Source of the DNA: Pithys albifrons albifrons
Taxonomy: Eukaryota; Chordata; Aves; Passeriformes; Thamnophilidae
Reading direction: 5' to 3'
DNA length: 64,000 bases
Assembly (NCBI RefSeq): GCF_047495875.1
Contig: NC_092458.1
Location: 113,199,727 to 113,263,726, forward strand
This document shows positions 11,801 to 31,349 of the stretch, piece by piece. Each line of letters starts with the position of its first letter. The first letter of the stretch is position 1. Both the position numbers and the translations under genes were made by a program. Under the pieces are notes generated by a model. It was not told the origin of the DNA and did no database searches. It worked only from the letters and a program-made list of their open reading frames with translations.

Positions 11801-13377
11801 ACTCAGCCAGCACCAAAATCCTGATGCAGCTCTGGCATCCCAGCACTGCACTGCCCTGTGCTGTGCAGGATCTCCCCTCAGGTGCAGTGCAGGAATCTAA
11901 TACTTTCTCCAAACATTTTTCACAAGCCAGTATTTTAACACTGAATTATTACTATTTGAGTTCTGCCCAAACAGGCAAGAGGAGCTTCATCCAACATACA
12001 GGTTTCTGTTCTGAAAAGTTGCCCATTCAGAATTTCATAGAATTATAGAATGGATTGGGTTGGAAAAGACCTCTGAGATCATCAAGTCCAACCCTTGGTC
12101 CAACTCCAGTGCCTTTACCAGATCATGGCACTCAGTGCCACGGCCAATCTCAGTTGAAAAACCTCCAGGGATGGGGAATCCACCCCCTCTCTGGGCAGCT
12201 CATTCCAATGCCTGAGCACTCTCTCTGTAAAGAATTTTTTTGTGCTCTCCCACTTCAATTTCCCCTGGCAGAGCTTGAGCCCATCGTGCCCCCTTGTCCT
12301 ATTGCTGAGTGCCTGGGAGAAGAGACCAACCCCCACCTGGCCAGAACTTCCCTTTGTATAGAATGAAAGGTGAGAATAATGAAGGAGAATGAATACCACT
12401 GGTATTACACAATTTACATAATGATCATCAAGTCATGACCCAGGTCACATTTGTTGCATATAGAGCACTTCCACTTTTTCTAATTACATTAAACTTTGTG
12501 AATTTCCTTCTTGTGGCTCCAATTGTTGAAGTGAGGGTTTCAGGATTTTTGGTTAACAAAAACCCAAGCAATTTCCATGTGTGTAACTTGGTGTGGAGCC
12601 TGGAAGAAGGTGCAGGAACAGTGGTAGGAGAAGATGAGATGGGAAAAAAACAGTGGAACTGGGGCTGAAACTGCTCTGTAAGGCAGAGATGAGAAAGGGC
12701 AGGACTGATGAAGGCCAAGCGTGAGCTGGTTGGTTTACTTGCTTTGGTAGGAATCCTTGTGTATCCCCTTGGTGTGAGGAATACACAGGGATCACAAGTT
12801 GCATCAGTGAATACTCAAACAGTACAGTTTAGGCTACAGAGATGTTCAGTGCATGCAGATTTATGTACAGAGGAACAGAACCCAAAGACTCAAGGCCAGG
12901 CTGGATGGGGCTCTGAGCAACCTGGTCTAGTGGAAGGTGTCCCTGCCCATGGCAGGAGGTTGGAATGAGATTAAGATACCTTCCAGCCCAGGCCATTCTA
13001 TGATTTTTCCACTCCCAGATGAGGAAGTTCCTTCTTCAGATATAAAAACTGTATTTAACAGAAACAAGTGAAACTGTTTTTAAAAAATATTTTCCGGCCT
13101 CATAGCTGGAAAAGAATAGCAATTTTACCCACTGTCTTGCAGCTTTAGGATATACCCATGTGTCTGGGCATGGGGCACAGAGACAGTACACACACTTGTC
13201 TGATCATAAACACAGAGGAACGAGTACTAAACAAAAAAGAAACACACAAAGTGCACTGGAGTACTGAGGCTTTGTAGTGCTGTTTCCTTCTACCCAACCC
13301 TTGAGGACACAACCAAACTAGTACTCACTTGCACTGAAAACGAACAGCCCAAGTCCTCTCATTGCTGTCCCCCTCAT
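2785..13377 (-). CDS. GPA33: GPA33, cell surface A33 antigen (7 coding exons, complete)
   Basis: I assembled this gene from minus-strand exons 13377-13329, 8784-8633, 7620-7410, 6888-6730, 4516-4403, 3549-3426 and 2866-2785. Every intron is GT-AG, the phases fit, and the sum is 891 nt (296 residues; human about 319). The protein has a signal peptide (about 1-21), a V-set Ig domain (C45-C117, W61, DNGTYVC motif), a C2-type Ig domain (C161-C209, W174) with an extra cysteine pair typical of the CTX/JAM-like family (C145, C220), a transmembrane segment (about 234-255), CCCC at 256-259 as likely palmitoylation sites, and an acidic/basic tail. NxS/T sites are N112, N158, N198 and N221. In mammals A33 is a type I surface glycoprotein of intestinal epithelium. 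Other CTX-family members were considered, but the juxtamembrane stretch, the tail and the STYXL2 neighbour favour GPA33. Confidence 0.93.
2993..3140 (-). mobile_element. CR1 LINE 3' fragment in GPA33 intron 6
   Basis: Antisense CR1 tail starting with ATCATAGAATCA and followed by the GGTTGGAAGAGACCTCTGAG and AAAACCTCCAGGG blocks. It is more diverged than the copies at 12 kb and 14 kb. Confidence 0.85.
3426..3549 (-). CDS. GPA33: GPA33 coding exon 6 (transmembrane segment)
   Basis: The acceptor is CCCTGTAG and the donor is the strong GTGAGT. It encodes PSMNIALY, about 20 hydrophobic residues and the YCCCCR motif also found in mammalian A33, then QEGKDDYEM. Intron retention here would end translation almost at once, because the donor reads as a TGA codon in frame. 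Confidence 0.92.
3772..3782. repeat. Target-site duplication, tail side of the tRNA-Gln/5S SINE
   Basis: The 11-bp ACAACTGCTGT is identical to the copy at 4143-4153 and abuts the element tail. Confidence 0.85.
3783..4142 (-). mobile_element. Composite tRNA-Gln / 5S rRNA SINE with 11-bp target-site duplication
   Basis: This minus-strand element of about 360 bp lies in GPA33 intron 5. Its head (4142 to about 4066) matches tRNA-Gln, including A box TGGTGTAAAGG (4120-4130), anticodon arm GGACTCTGAATCC with anticodon CTG, and B box GTTCGAGTC (4077-4085). The next part (about 4035-3970) matches 5S rRNA internal sequence (GTCAGATCTCGGATGCTCAG, then CCGGGTGCTGT) with roughly 24 nt missing between. 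The tail contains the hairpin CTTCGTTCGCGAAG and ends CCATACATACAC. The element is flanked by identical ACAACTGCTGT at 3772-3782 and 4143-4153. It is not a working tRNA gene, because the acceptor arms pair poorly. Confidence 0.85.
4143..4153. repeat. Target-site duplication, head side of the tRNA-Gln/5S SINE
   Basis: The 11-bp ACAACTGCTGT is identical to the copy at 3772-3782 and abuts the tRNA-like head. Confidence 0.85.
4403..4516 (-). CDS. GPA33: GPA33 coding exon 5 (second half of C2-type Ig domain)
   Basis: The acceptor is CACAACAG and the donor GTAAGA. It encodes the D-T-S-G-F-Y-I-C motif and the membrane-proximal GTEFCNMTV strand, which closely resembles the same segment of mammalian A33 antigen. 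Confidence 0.93.
4517..6729 (-). other. GPA33 intron 4, unique sequence
   Basis: About 2.2 kb between exons 4 and 5. A short (GT)n run lies at about 5438-5452, and the 5640-5830 stretch is more GC-rich than its surroundings. No mobile element or RNA gene was recognised. Confidence 0.5.
6730..6888 (-). CDS. GPA33: GPA33 coding exon 4 (first half of C2-type Ig domain)
   Basis: The acceptor is CCCTTCAG and the donor GTACGT. It encodes APSKPDC followed by a strand with NLTC and the core tryptophan in KYTWQ. The first cysteine is the extra family-specific cysteine, paired with one in exon 5. Confidence 0.92.
7410..7620 (-). CDS. GPA33: GPA33 coding exon 3 (second half of V-set Ig domain)
   Basis: The acceptor is CTCTACCAG and the donor GTAAGC. 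It encodes the D-to-G strands, including the canonical D-x-G-x-Y-x-C motif (DNGTYVC) with an NGT glycosylation sequon, and ends with the SLFVLG linker strand. Confidence 0.93.
7773..7905 (-). mobile_element. tRNA-Ile-derived SINE with CR1-type tail (TguSINE1-like)
   Basis: On the minus strand the 5' part resembles tRNA-Ile, with an anticodon arm like GTAATAATGCCAAGG and B box GGGTTCAATC. It runs straight into a CR1-type tail, GAGTTGGACTCGATGATCCT and GGGTCCCTTCTAGCTC, and ends GGGATTCTGAA. It lies in GPA33 intron 2. The structure matches the passerine SINE I recall as TguSINE1. Confidence 0.75.
8633..8784 (-). CDS. GPA33: GPA33 coding exon 2 (first half of V-set Ig domain)
   Basis: The exon has a pyrimidine-rich acceptor ending in CTTACCAG and a GTAAAT donor. 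It encodes the end of the signal peptide and the B and C strands of the V-set domain, with the first disulfide cysteine (LPCNF) and the core tryptophan (VVWKK). Confidence 0.9.
8785..12033 (-). other. GPA33 intron 1, part without recognised elements
   Basis: About 3.2 kb of the long first intron. It contains a T-rich stretch near 9700-9730 and no reading frame with family character. First-intron enhancers are common in this gene class, but nothing specific is visible. Confidence 0.4.
12034..12344 (-). mobile_element. CR1 LINE 3' fragment (about 310 bp)
   Basis: Antisense CR1 beginning with TCATAGAATTATAGAATGG, followed by AAAAGACCTCTGAGATCATC, the TGGCACTCAGTGCCA palindrome (12126-12140) and the CCTGGGAGAAGAGACCAACC block at its upstream end. 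It lies in GPA33 intron 1 and closely resembles the copy at 41.7 kb in the opposite orientation. Confidence 0.92.
12888..13002 (+). mobile_element. CR1 LINE 3' fragment of another subfamily
   Basis: Sense-strand CR1 tail with AAGGCCAGGCTGGATGGGGC, GAGCAACCTGGTCTAGTGGA and GTGTCCCTGCCCATGGCAGG blocks, ending CCATTCTATGATTT. It shares these blocks with the copy at 42.9-43.1 kb. Confidence 0.88.
13329..13377 (-). CDS. GPA33: GPA33 coding exon 1 (signal peptide)
   Basis: This short exon was found by looking for a hydrophobic leader ending in phase 1 before a strong donor. It encodes a hydrophobic leader (core GLGLFVFSA) and ends at a GTGAGT donor (13328 downward). Joined to exon 2, the leader continues ILVSA, with signal cleavage plausible after residue 21. 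A second in-frame ATG lies five codons downstream (13362), so the true start could be either. This exon is less certain than the others because it has no sequence family support beyond its signal-peptide character and phase. Confidence 0.75.
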
Positions 13378-13540
13378 CTCTGCTTTGTTTCACCTCCAGG
13401 TGCTCTTCCTTGTAGTCTCTAGGTGGCTGATAAGTAATTGGCTTTAGCTGAAGGGCTGGCGTGCAGTGGCATCCCGGGTTCACTTCCTCAGTCTCTTTTA
13501 AGGTGCTTTTCCCCACTCTGCCCCTCCCCTCCCAGCCAGA
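13378..13540 (-). promoter_or_regulatory. Putative GPA33 proximal promoter and 5' UTR
   Basis: Upstream of the ATG on the minus strand there is a GATA-type site (CTGATAAG on plus at 13427-13434), a CCTTAAAA TATA-like stretch (about 13497-13504) and a CCCCTCCCCT CACC/KLF-type box (13521-13530). GATA and KLF factors act on mammalian intestinal promoters, so the layout is plausible. The transcription start is not determined and an upstream non-coding exon cannot be excluded. Confidence 0.3.
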
Positions 13541-14413
13541 ATGACAAGCCAGATCACCAGTAGGCTTTGACGTTCGCTGCTCCCTGCCTGGGGGCAGAGA
13601 AGAGGCTTGTGAACTCCTTCCCCAGTTGTGAACTTTCCTCCTCAATTAAACTGCCTTTCCCAGTCTCCCAACACACAGGTACATGAAGGAAGCGGAGGGG
13701 CAGACAGAGGGTGTGGTGGCACTGGGAGTGGAGTGCACAGTCAGGCATGTGATGGCAGGTGACTCGGGGAGGGCAAGCCTCATTCATCCCAAGTGTCATT
13801 AGGGGAGCCCAGGGACAGAGTTAGAAAGGTACTGAAGTGTTTTATAGCGCAAGCAGCAGCCACATCCAGGCTGTAAGGAACTGAGGTACCTAACTCCACT
13901 TACTCTAAATACCCACTAGAATATGCAATCTATGAGAATTCAATGACTAATGGGCTATGCAAATGTGAGATGCATCTCAGCCAGGTTCTTGCTCTCCTGT
14001 GCCTGCTGTTCAGCTGTCCCACTGTGACTTGCACAGCAGCCGTAGGTACCAGAGGTGCTCCTCCCTCTCTGTGGAAAAGGGCTGTCAGATAAACCACAGC
14101 AGTGCTGGCTGTGTGTCCATGGAGGCACACACAGTGCACATCCAGGCACTCAGGAGGCACAAAGAACTGCTGCTAGAATGGACTGGAGAATAGAAACAGG
14201 ACTCAGGCAGACATCTGACGTTCAATTGAGGGCAACTGGCTACTGTGTCTTTTAAACTTTTCTCTGCCACTGGGCAGCAATGGATGTTTCCATCTGGGAC
14301 AGTCATCTATGCTCTATTTCTAGCCATTTGAGGGACAGAGCCACTTTTAGGGTGTGAGTGATCATTTTAGGCATCTTAGATGGGGATTTCATGTCCTTAG
14401 ACATCATTTTTAG
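13541..14413. other. Intergenic sequence upstream of GPA33
   Basis: Moderately GC-rich unique sequence between the GPA33 promoter region and the next CR1 copy. No gene or RNA was recognised. Confidence 0.35.
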
Positions 14414-14597
14414 ATTCATAGAATCATAGAATCATAGAATCGATTGGGTTGGAAAAGATGTCCGAGATCATCAAGTCCAACCCTTGGTCCAACTCCAGTC
14501 CCTTTACCAGATCATGGCACTCAGTGCCACGGCCAAGCTCAGTTTAAAAATCTCCAGGGATGGGGAATCCACCCCCTCTCTGGGCAGCCCATTCATA
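14414..14597 (-). mobile_element. CR1 LINE 3' fragment
   Basis: Antisense CR1 tail starting with a triplicated TCATAGAA terminal repeat, then GATTGGGTTGGAAAAGATG, the TGGCACTCAGTGCCA palindrome (14515-14529) and GGGGAATCCACCCCCTCTCT. It is 5' truncated at GGGCAGCCCATTCA. Confidence 0.92.
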
Positions 14598-16154
14598 CTC
14601 ACAATGCAGTGATAATACTGATGAACTTTGCTTTGGTTTTTTGAAGAAGGCAACCTCAAAAGTGGTTGTCTACACCGGATATCTGTGTTCAGTCTAGTAA
14701 AGTAGATCTGTATTTTGCTGTGCTGACCTCAAATTTGAATGGTAAATCTGCCACAGGCCATGCTAAAGGCTGCCTTCAGGTCTGTATGGCAGTCCTTCAA
14801 TACCCCCATGACAATGACACTTACAAGTGACTGGAAGTCCAGTCTCTCTGATAGAAAGGACAATCCATACTTCTGTTCTTTGATGCATAACCTCATTCTC
14901 TTCAGACTGTTAGCACAAAGCAAATTACAGCTCATAAGAGTACAGAAACTTTATTCTTCAGGAATCTTCCAAATGAGGATAGTGGAAAAATTCATCCTGG
15001 TGTATGTGTCTCATCTTTGGTAGGCTGCAGGAATTAGGACATTGCAAGGACCCTGCAAAAAGAAGAGAGTCATTTCCCAAAGCCATTTTGCTAACCTCAA
15101 AATGTTAACTACAAATTACTTAAGATGGAAACAAAACTGGAGCAATGTTGTTACCCTCTTTTGGAGCCCACAAGGATGAGTTTCTCAAGTGTTTACCTCC
15201 TTTAAAGACTTGGAGATCTTTGTGATTTTATCCCACAGCCTTCAGGGAGAGACATGCAGGATCTTTACTCCAGCTTGCACACTTTTGATTTTGCTTCCAT
15301 CTAATATTTTAAGTGAATCAGAGATGGTGACAGAAATGCTATCACTGTACACCATCTGCCCATACTTGCTGTGTTAATTCTCACTTCTTTACATAACAGC
15401 TTTGAGTGTTCACCAAAGGAAGTTGGTTACACTTTCTGACAGACAGTGTACTAACTTGGTCAGCTTGCTGTTACTCTTTTCACAGAAATAAGACTTTCAC
15501 TATGATTTGTTCAACCTCTCTTTCCTCTCTTCCCCCCAGAAATTTCAAAACCCAGTTGACTGACTTCAGCTAAATTTGATGGACAGATAGTAAGATAAAG
15601 ATGGGAAGTTCCTTTAAGTCTCATAAAAATCAGCAATCCCAATCCACGGGGATAAGAGAGAAATCTAAGTTAGTGGTACCTTTTAGGCCTCAATAATTGT
15701 CTTCAATTCCAAGAATCTGTGGTTTCACAAGCAATGCCACCATGGTCAGTCTCACCTTTTGTGCAGCCAGGAAAAACTGTAGAGTGAATAGTGACAGGGA
15801 CAGGCTGCCTTATCTCTTGGCCATATGGAAATTGTGGTGTGGAATGGATTCACTGGTGGGAACAGTTTCATCCTGCACTCCATTGCATCACAAGTGAGTT
15901 GGCACTGAGATCGATCATGTTCTGCAGTTTTGGAGACTCTGATAAGACTGGCATTGCAGAGAGCATATGCTTCAACACCTGATACTTACATAAATCTGAT
16001 ACTAAGATGCTTGTTTAGGTGCACTGTATTTATTGGGTTTGTTAGTTATTTAAGCCTAGATTGGAAAAGTCCCATTTATCCTGTCCCTTTTCCCTGACAG
16101 TTCACATTGGGAGTCTCAGGCTAAATGCAGGAGGCAAATGTACAGTTCACCTGT
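14598..16154. other. Intergenic sequence, nothing recognised
   Basis: About 1.5 kb of AT-rich sequence between a CR1 fragment and an LTR relic. Reading frames are short and without family character. Confidence 0.35.
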
Positions 16155-16900
16155 GAGAAGTTGGAGAGCTGTCCTGTGGTGGGTTAACCTCGCTGGATGC
16201 CACGTGCCCACCAAAGCTGCTCTCACTCCCCTCCTCAACTGGACAGGGGAGAGAAAATACAATGAAAGCTCATGAGGTGAGATCTGATTACCATTATGGG
16301 CCAAACGGACTTAACTTGGGGAAATAAACTGATTACCCATCAAAATCAGAGGCGGTTAATAAGAAGGAAAGCAAGTCTTAAAAACACCCACCCCCAACTC
16401 CTCCCTCCTTCCCAGGCTCTGCCTTCTCCCTGGTGCAGGGAGATGGGGAATGGGGGCTTCAGTCAGTCCATCACATGTTTCAGCCACTGCTTCCTCCTCA
16501 GGGAGAGGAGTCCTTCCCCTGGACTTCCAACGTGGGCTTCCTCCCAGGGGAGACAGTTCTCCATGAACTTCTCCAGCACAAGGCCTTCTCACAGGCTATG
16601 GTTGCTCACAAACTGTTCCAGCATGGGTCTTTTCCATGAGGTGCAGTCCTTCAGGAACAGACTGCTCTAACGTGGGCAGTTTTCAGAGATTTTAACTTTG
16701 TTTCTCGCTTGACTTTCTTTCCCAGTCTCGTGTGAGCTGCCAACACTCACAGACACTGGTATGACAGCTCAAAGACCTGCCACAGGTACCAGCAGCACTG
16801 CCAAAGCTTTGCCATGGCCCTGCTCAGGCTCATCCAGGCCCTTGTCCCATCAGAGGCTGACATGTACCAGCTACTTCATCCCTCACCCATGGGCAGTGCA
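16155..16900 (-). mobile_element. Endogenous retrovirus LTR relic
   Basis: The sequence carries the block pattern of a common avian LTR in antisense orientation: a GCTGGATGCCACGTGCCCAC start, GGACAGGGGAGAGAAAATAC, then serial imperfect repeats of the type CCAGCATGGGTC...CATGAGGTGCAGTCCTTC. No internal gag or pol sequence is joined to it, so it may be a solo LTR. The far boundary (16700-16900) is uncertain. Family recognition is from memory of avian genomes, not a search. Confidence 0.6.
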
Positions 16901-18414
16901 AACCCTGGAAGTCTTATTTTTGCTGATGACTGCACCTCTGGGGAATCTTTTTGCTGATATACAGGATTTTTAGGAGATATTATTAGGTTATTTAAATTAA
17001 ACTGCTGTTGACATGAGGAGCTTAATATGAAACCAGGGTGACTTCATTGTGTTGCTACAAATACATTCTGATAAGGCTTGCCTGTAAAGGCCAGTGAGGA
17101 TTAATGCATGGATAGCACGGTGCTAACACTATAAATTAAAGTAAATCCTGTTAGTAAGAGAAAGAGGAACCTTCCATCAAGATCCCACCTTTCCCACCTA
17201 AGAGGACAGCACCTGGCCATGTTCAGTTTGGGTTCATCCATGAATGAACACATTGATCACCAGTGACAGGTGCTCAACCAGTTACAGATTGTTACCTTTT
17301 GCTATGTTTGCACGTGTAAACGTTCATTAACAAAGCTTTCTATCATCCTTGCCTCTCCTCTGCATGGTCATCTTGATCCCAAAAAGCAACAACCTGTAGC
17401 CAGCAGTGAGGAGGAGCTGCCAGGCTGCTCTGAGTATTCTCCATGAGTCTGCAGCCCATGGGATCCTCTCTGCATCTCTGCATCTGAATGGTTGGAGTGG
17501 GCATGGCAGGGCCTTCAGGTCTCCCCACCATCCCTCTGCTGCAGGTGTATCCTCAAAATTCACAAACAGGAGTTTCAGAAGCAGCTCAGTGACTAAAAAG
17601 CATCTGTTTTTATTGGATGTCAGTGGTGTATGTGCTCCCACAACATTTAGACCCTTTAAAAGCTCTGTTCTTTGATAATAAGGGAATCCATAAGCAATCG
17701 TCTTTAGATCACTTCTTGCCTTAATTAGCAGTAATTAACAAGAATGCACATGTCACTGCGTTGCAGAGGCAGTTAAAAACTGCATTATCCAGAGGAGGCA
17801 GGATCAACACAATTCATCCTCTTTTTTGTTCATTGGTAGTATCTCTCCAAGTCTGCAATCAGTCATCCATTTCTCCCCTTGATATGACACCTGATACTCA
17901 ATATACCACCTCCTTTTGCCATGTGGTCACCCCAGTCCCTGTATTAGCACAAATCCAGGATGTGGGCACATAAAGACTTGAGTGCCCATTTCACAGCTCT
18001 GCCCTGCCATGATGTGGCATCCCTACAGATGTGGGCCCTGTGCCCATGTGGGATGCAGCACTCAAGCAAAGAAAGGAGGAATACAGGCCCCAGCCCAGCA
18101 CGATGCAGTAGCAAAGGTGTCTGTGGTGATGTGAGTTTCCCTTTCCACTTCCTTTCTTTGCTTTCTTGTTTACTTGTTTGTTTGCACAGGGAATCAACAG
18201 TGGGATGTCACTGCATGACTCAGAACTAGAGTCCCCAGTACAGGTAAACAGCACTTGGGCTTTCATCTGGTTCTGTCCTGGACCAGCCTGGCCTGTGAGC
18301 TTTGCTGGGGAGCCAAGAGATGGGAAACAAAGGATTCCTTTTTGAAAAGGCATCACAGAAGACACAGTGAAGCTCAGTCCTAGCTCTTCCAAGAACAAAA
18401 ATCAGCTGATCATA
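16901..18414. other. Intergenic sequence, nothing recognised
   Basis: About 1.5 kb of unique sequence upstream of the long CR1 element. No coding or RNA feature is supported. Confidence 0.35.
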
Positions 18415-19512
18415 CAATCATAAAGTCACACAATCACTTGGATCAGAAGGGACCTTTAAGGAACATCCAGTCCAGTGTTGCTGCCATGGGCAGGGACATT
18501 TTTCACTAGACCAGATTTCTGGTCCCATCCAACCTGACCTTGGACATTTCAGTGATGGGGCACCCACAACTTCTCTGGGCAACCTGTTCCAGTGACTCAC
18601 CACTCATAGTATAGAATTTCTTCTTTTTATTTAATATAAGTCTACCCATTACTTTTAAATCATTGCCCTTTGTGTCCCTGGTAAAAACCCTCTCCTTCTT
18701 TCTTGTAAGATCCCCTTTAACTATCGAAAGGCCGCAATAAGGTCTCCCTAGAACCTTCTCTTCTCCAGGACAAACAGACTTAGCTCTCTCAGCCTTACTT
18801 CATAGGAGAAGTGTTCCAGCTTTCTGATCATTTTTGTGGCCCTCCTCTGGACCTGCTCCAAGAGGTCCATATCTTGTGCTGGGGGCTCCAGAGCTGAATG
18901 CCGTACTGCAGGTGGGCTCTCACAGGAGCAGAGTGGGAGAATTACCTCCCTTGACCTGCTGGTCACACTTCAGATGCAGCCCACGATATGGTTGGCTTTC
19001 TGAGGTGCAAGTGCTGGGTCACATCCAATTTTTTATCCATCAGTACTCCCAAGTCCCTCTCCTCCAGGCTGCTCTGAATCCACTCATCCCCAGCCTATAC
19101 TGATACTGAGGACTGCCCCGATCCCAGTGCAGGGCCATGCACTTGGCCTTGTTGAATTTCGTGAGGCTCACATGGGCCCACTCCTCCCTCTGTGTGGCAT
19201 CTCTACCCCTCCTGAATCAAGTGCAGTACTCATCCTGGTGTCACTCAGTCTCACTGTCTGTGTCATTATTAAATATACTGAACAGTACTGGTCCCAGTAC
19301 AGAACCCTGAGGGACACCACTTCTTGATGATCCCCATTTGGATGCCAAGGCATTAACTGTGACTGGATCCCATCCAGCCACTTCGTTATCCATTGAATAG
19401 TCCATCCATCAAATCTATTCCTCTCCAAATTAGAGGTAAAAATGGTGTGCGGGACCATGTCAAAATCATTACAGAAGTCCAGGTAGCTGCTGGTAAAGTT
19501 TGAGTGGCTCAT
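18415..19512 (-). mobile_element. Long CR1 LINE fragment (about 1.1 kb)
   Basis: An antisense CR1 that starts with the terminal ATCATACAATCATAAAGTC and reaches into the body of the element: CTTCTCTTCTCCAGGACAAA, GGCCCTCCTCTGGACCTGCT, GGTTGGCTTTCTGAGGTGCA and the GTCAAATCATT...GTCCAGGTAGCTG region from the ORF2 end. It is the longest CR1 in the window, 5' truncated near 19512, and has lost its reading frame. Confidence 0.9.
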
Positions 19513-19698
19513 CCTGCACTGCAGTTCCCAAGGACATCAGAGGTCATACCAGCATTTCAGTTTGTGCCTGGCAGGATCCTGCTTGCCTGGAGGTTCTCTG
19601 CAGGCAGAGGTCCACCCTCACTGGCTCTGGGCTCTTTCCTGCCACTGGGAAATGACAGAGGCTCCAGCCCACAGCGGGGAAGGAGTTAAGTGCTTGAC

Positions 19699-19950
19699 CA
19701 GCTGCTGTCTGTGAGGCACTGAATTCCTGCCCCATGCAATGCAGCAGCCAGTGTCAGGACAGCTATATTTAGAGAGCTGATAAAGGTTTGGTGCCAACAG
19801 TTGTCCTGCCCCTGGATGAAGAAGCCGCAGAGAGAGCTAGAGGGGTACAGCTGATTGCTTTCTTCCCAGTACCATTCACTGCTGTCTCCAGCGGACTCCT
19901 TTGCTGTGCCTCCAGCAGGGATCCTCAGTGGAGTTGGCCAGGCACAGGGG
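19699..19950 (+). promoter_or_regulatory. Putative STYXL2 muscle promoter and non-coding first exon
   Basis: CTATATTTAG at 19763-19772 is a perfect match to the MEF2 consensus CTA(A/T)4TAG. E-boxes CAGCTG lie at 19699-19704 and 19848-19853. A strong donor, GGGG|GTAAGT, follows at 19950/19951. An acceptor-like CTCCCCTTGCAG ends at about 20640, 20 nt before the start codon. I infer a non-coding exon ending at 19950 that is spliced to the exon with the ATG. STYXL2 is known as a muscle-enriched gene, which fits MEF2 and E-box control. Confidence 0.45.
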
Positions 19951-20659
19951 GTAAGTTCCCTTTCCTTGCTCCCCTTCCCTGTGAGCAGCAGCAGCTCCTC
20001 AGCCCTGTTGGTGGCACAAGGCTGTGATCCTCCTGCCCAAGGCCAGTGCTGGGACCCGTTGGAGCTGCCAGTGAGGCAAGAGGCCACCTGACTGGACACG
20101 GGGAAGTGTTGGCTGCTGTGTTTTCATGCTCCTCACTGAACTATGGCCCCCTCACTTTCCCGTGCCCAGGGCGAGCACGGCTGCCTCCACACAAAGGATT
20201 ACAAGGACAAAGTCCCAAGCCTTAAAGCGCCTTCAGCCTTAAGTTTTAGGATCGTTTCATTTTGGGGAGGTGAGGTCTCATGTTTCTTTGCCCCTAACAT
20301 GTTTCTTCCAGCCTGGCTCTGGCTCTGTACAGCTCCTTCCAGCCACCACGTGCGGTCAGGGGAGTATTGAGTTTCTGCCCCTCCACCCCTTGCTTCCTGG
20401 CCTTCCTGCACCCTTACTCACAGGCAAGAAGGGCATCGCTGCTCGCTGGGCAGCAGCCAGGGAACTGTGTGAGGCCCTGGGAATAGCAGGCACCCTGCTA
20501 AGAGGAGCTGACTTGTGGCGAGGGGGCCTTGCAGGAGCAAAACTGGGAGCTCCTTCTGCTGTACCCCCTGTCACTGCCACCCTACAGCTGGGGAATGGCC
20601 TGTGTAATAGTTCTCCCTCCTGCCCTGCTCCCCTTGCAGCAGTTCCTGTAGCAGCGGCC

Positions 20660-30388
<9,729 letters not shown>

Positions 30389-31349
30389 CCAAGATCAGAC
30401 TACAGTAACACAAGCAGAGCCAGAGGCCCTGAAATTCTCACTCATCATTATATTTTTGATAATCCTTTGTGGTTTGTAGGGCATTTCCTGCAGATAGTTC
30501 TCTTCTTAATCAAAAGCGATAAAGGGAAGAGGTCAAGTTCTGCAAGTGTTTGTGGCTTGTCAGAAAGAAGATGCTAGAATTAAATGATCAATGTAGGTAG
30601 GAACATAATGTTAGAAGCCATTAGAAGCCAGACAATGTTTCAGCAGCAAAAGCAAGTAACGGTGGCACCTCAAGTCAAAAGACCAATCACATCCCATTTT
30701 GGTTATTTCAGTTTCCTAGTTTTGTTAAAAACTGGACATATTTTTTTCTAGGATCTTTTTGATCATAAATGGAAGAAGCCAACAACCTTTTCTAGGAACT
30801 TGAAGAATGTTTCTCTCTTAATCAGTTTCACTTTATACTGCTGAGAAGATATTACCAGGTAGGCTCCATTTTCTGCACCAGCCTTACGAATGTTACAGAA
30901 ATAAGACAGTTCAGGGGAGTACACATTCAGTTTTACTTTGCTAAGTAGCAGAAGCAAAGTGAAATATTCGAAAAAAGAAGATGCCTTCTTTTTAGAAGTT
31001 CAATGCAGTAATGAATGTATTCCTGTGGTACCATTTTTTCTGTTTCTGTTTTCTATTAGATGGAGTCATCTCTGCTCCAGTATGGTTGGTTCCTACTAAT
31101 AACTTTGGGTCGACAAAGGAAAAATGCAGTAATATTAACAACCATCTAAAAATCATGTTTTGATGCAGTTAAAGAGATGGAGTTAGGGTTAGGATTAGTG
31201 TTAGGCTAGGCTCAATATCAACCTCACTTTGGTTTACGTATGCAGCTCAGCTAAGTCTTGCTCTTGTTATGGCCAGATTGTCATGTATTAATTTTCAATG
31301 TGATTGCCTTAAAAGAGAAGAGTGATACACAAACTGACCTCATAATAAA
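30389..31349 (+). other. STYXL2 3' UTR (inferred)
   Basis: AT-rich sequence directly after the stop. A variant ATTAAA lies at 30579-30584 and a canonical AATAAA at 31344-31349, a likely polyadenylation signal. Transcript ends cannot be fixed from sequence alone. Confidence 0.5.
31183..31206 (+). repeat. Degenerate telomere-like hexamers
   Basis: Four in-phase hexamers, TTAGGG TTAGGA TTAGTG TTAGGC, lie within the inferred STYXL2 3' UTR. This is short and may be chance. Confidence 0.35.

Noticed and set aside
20270..20659. An upstream in-frame extension of STYXL2 by 130 codons
   Set aside because: The extension is not conserved, contains a strong splice acceptor near 20640, and the ATG at 20660 has a far better context and matches the known N-terminus.
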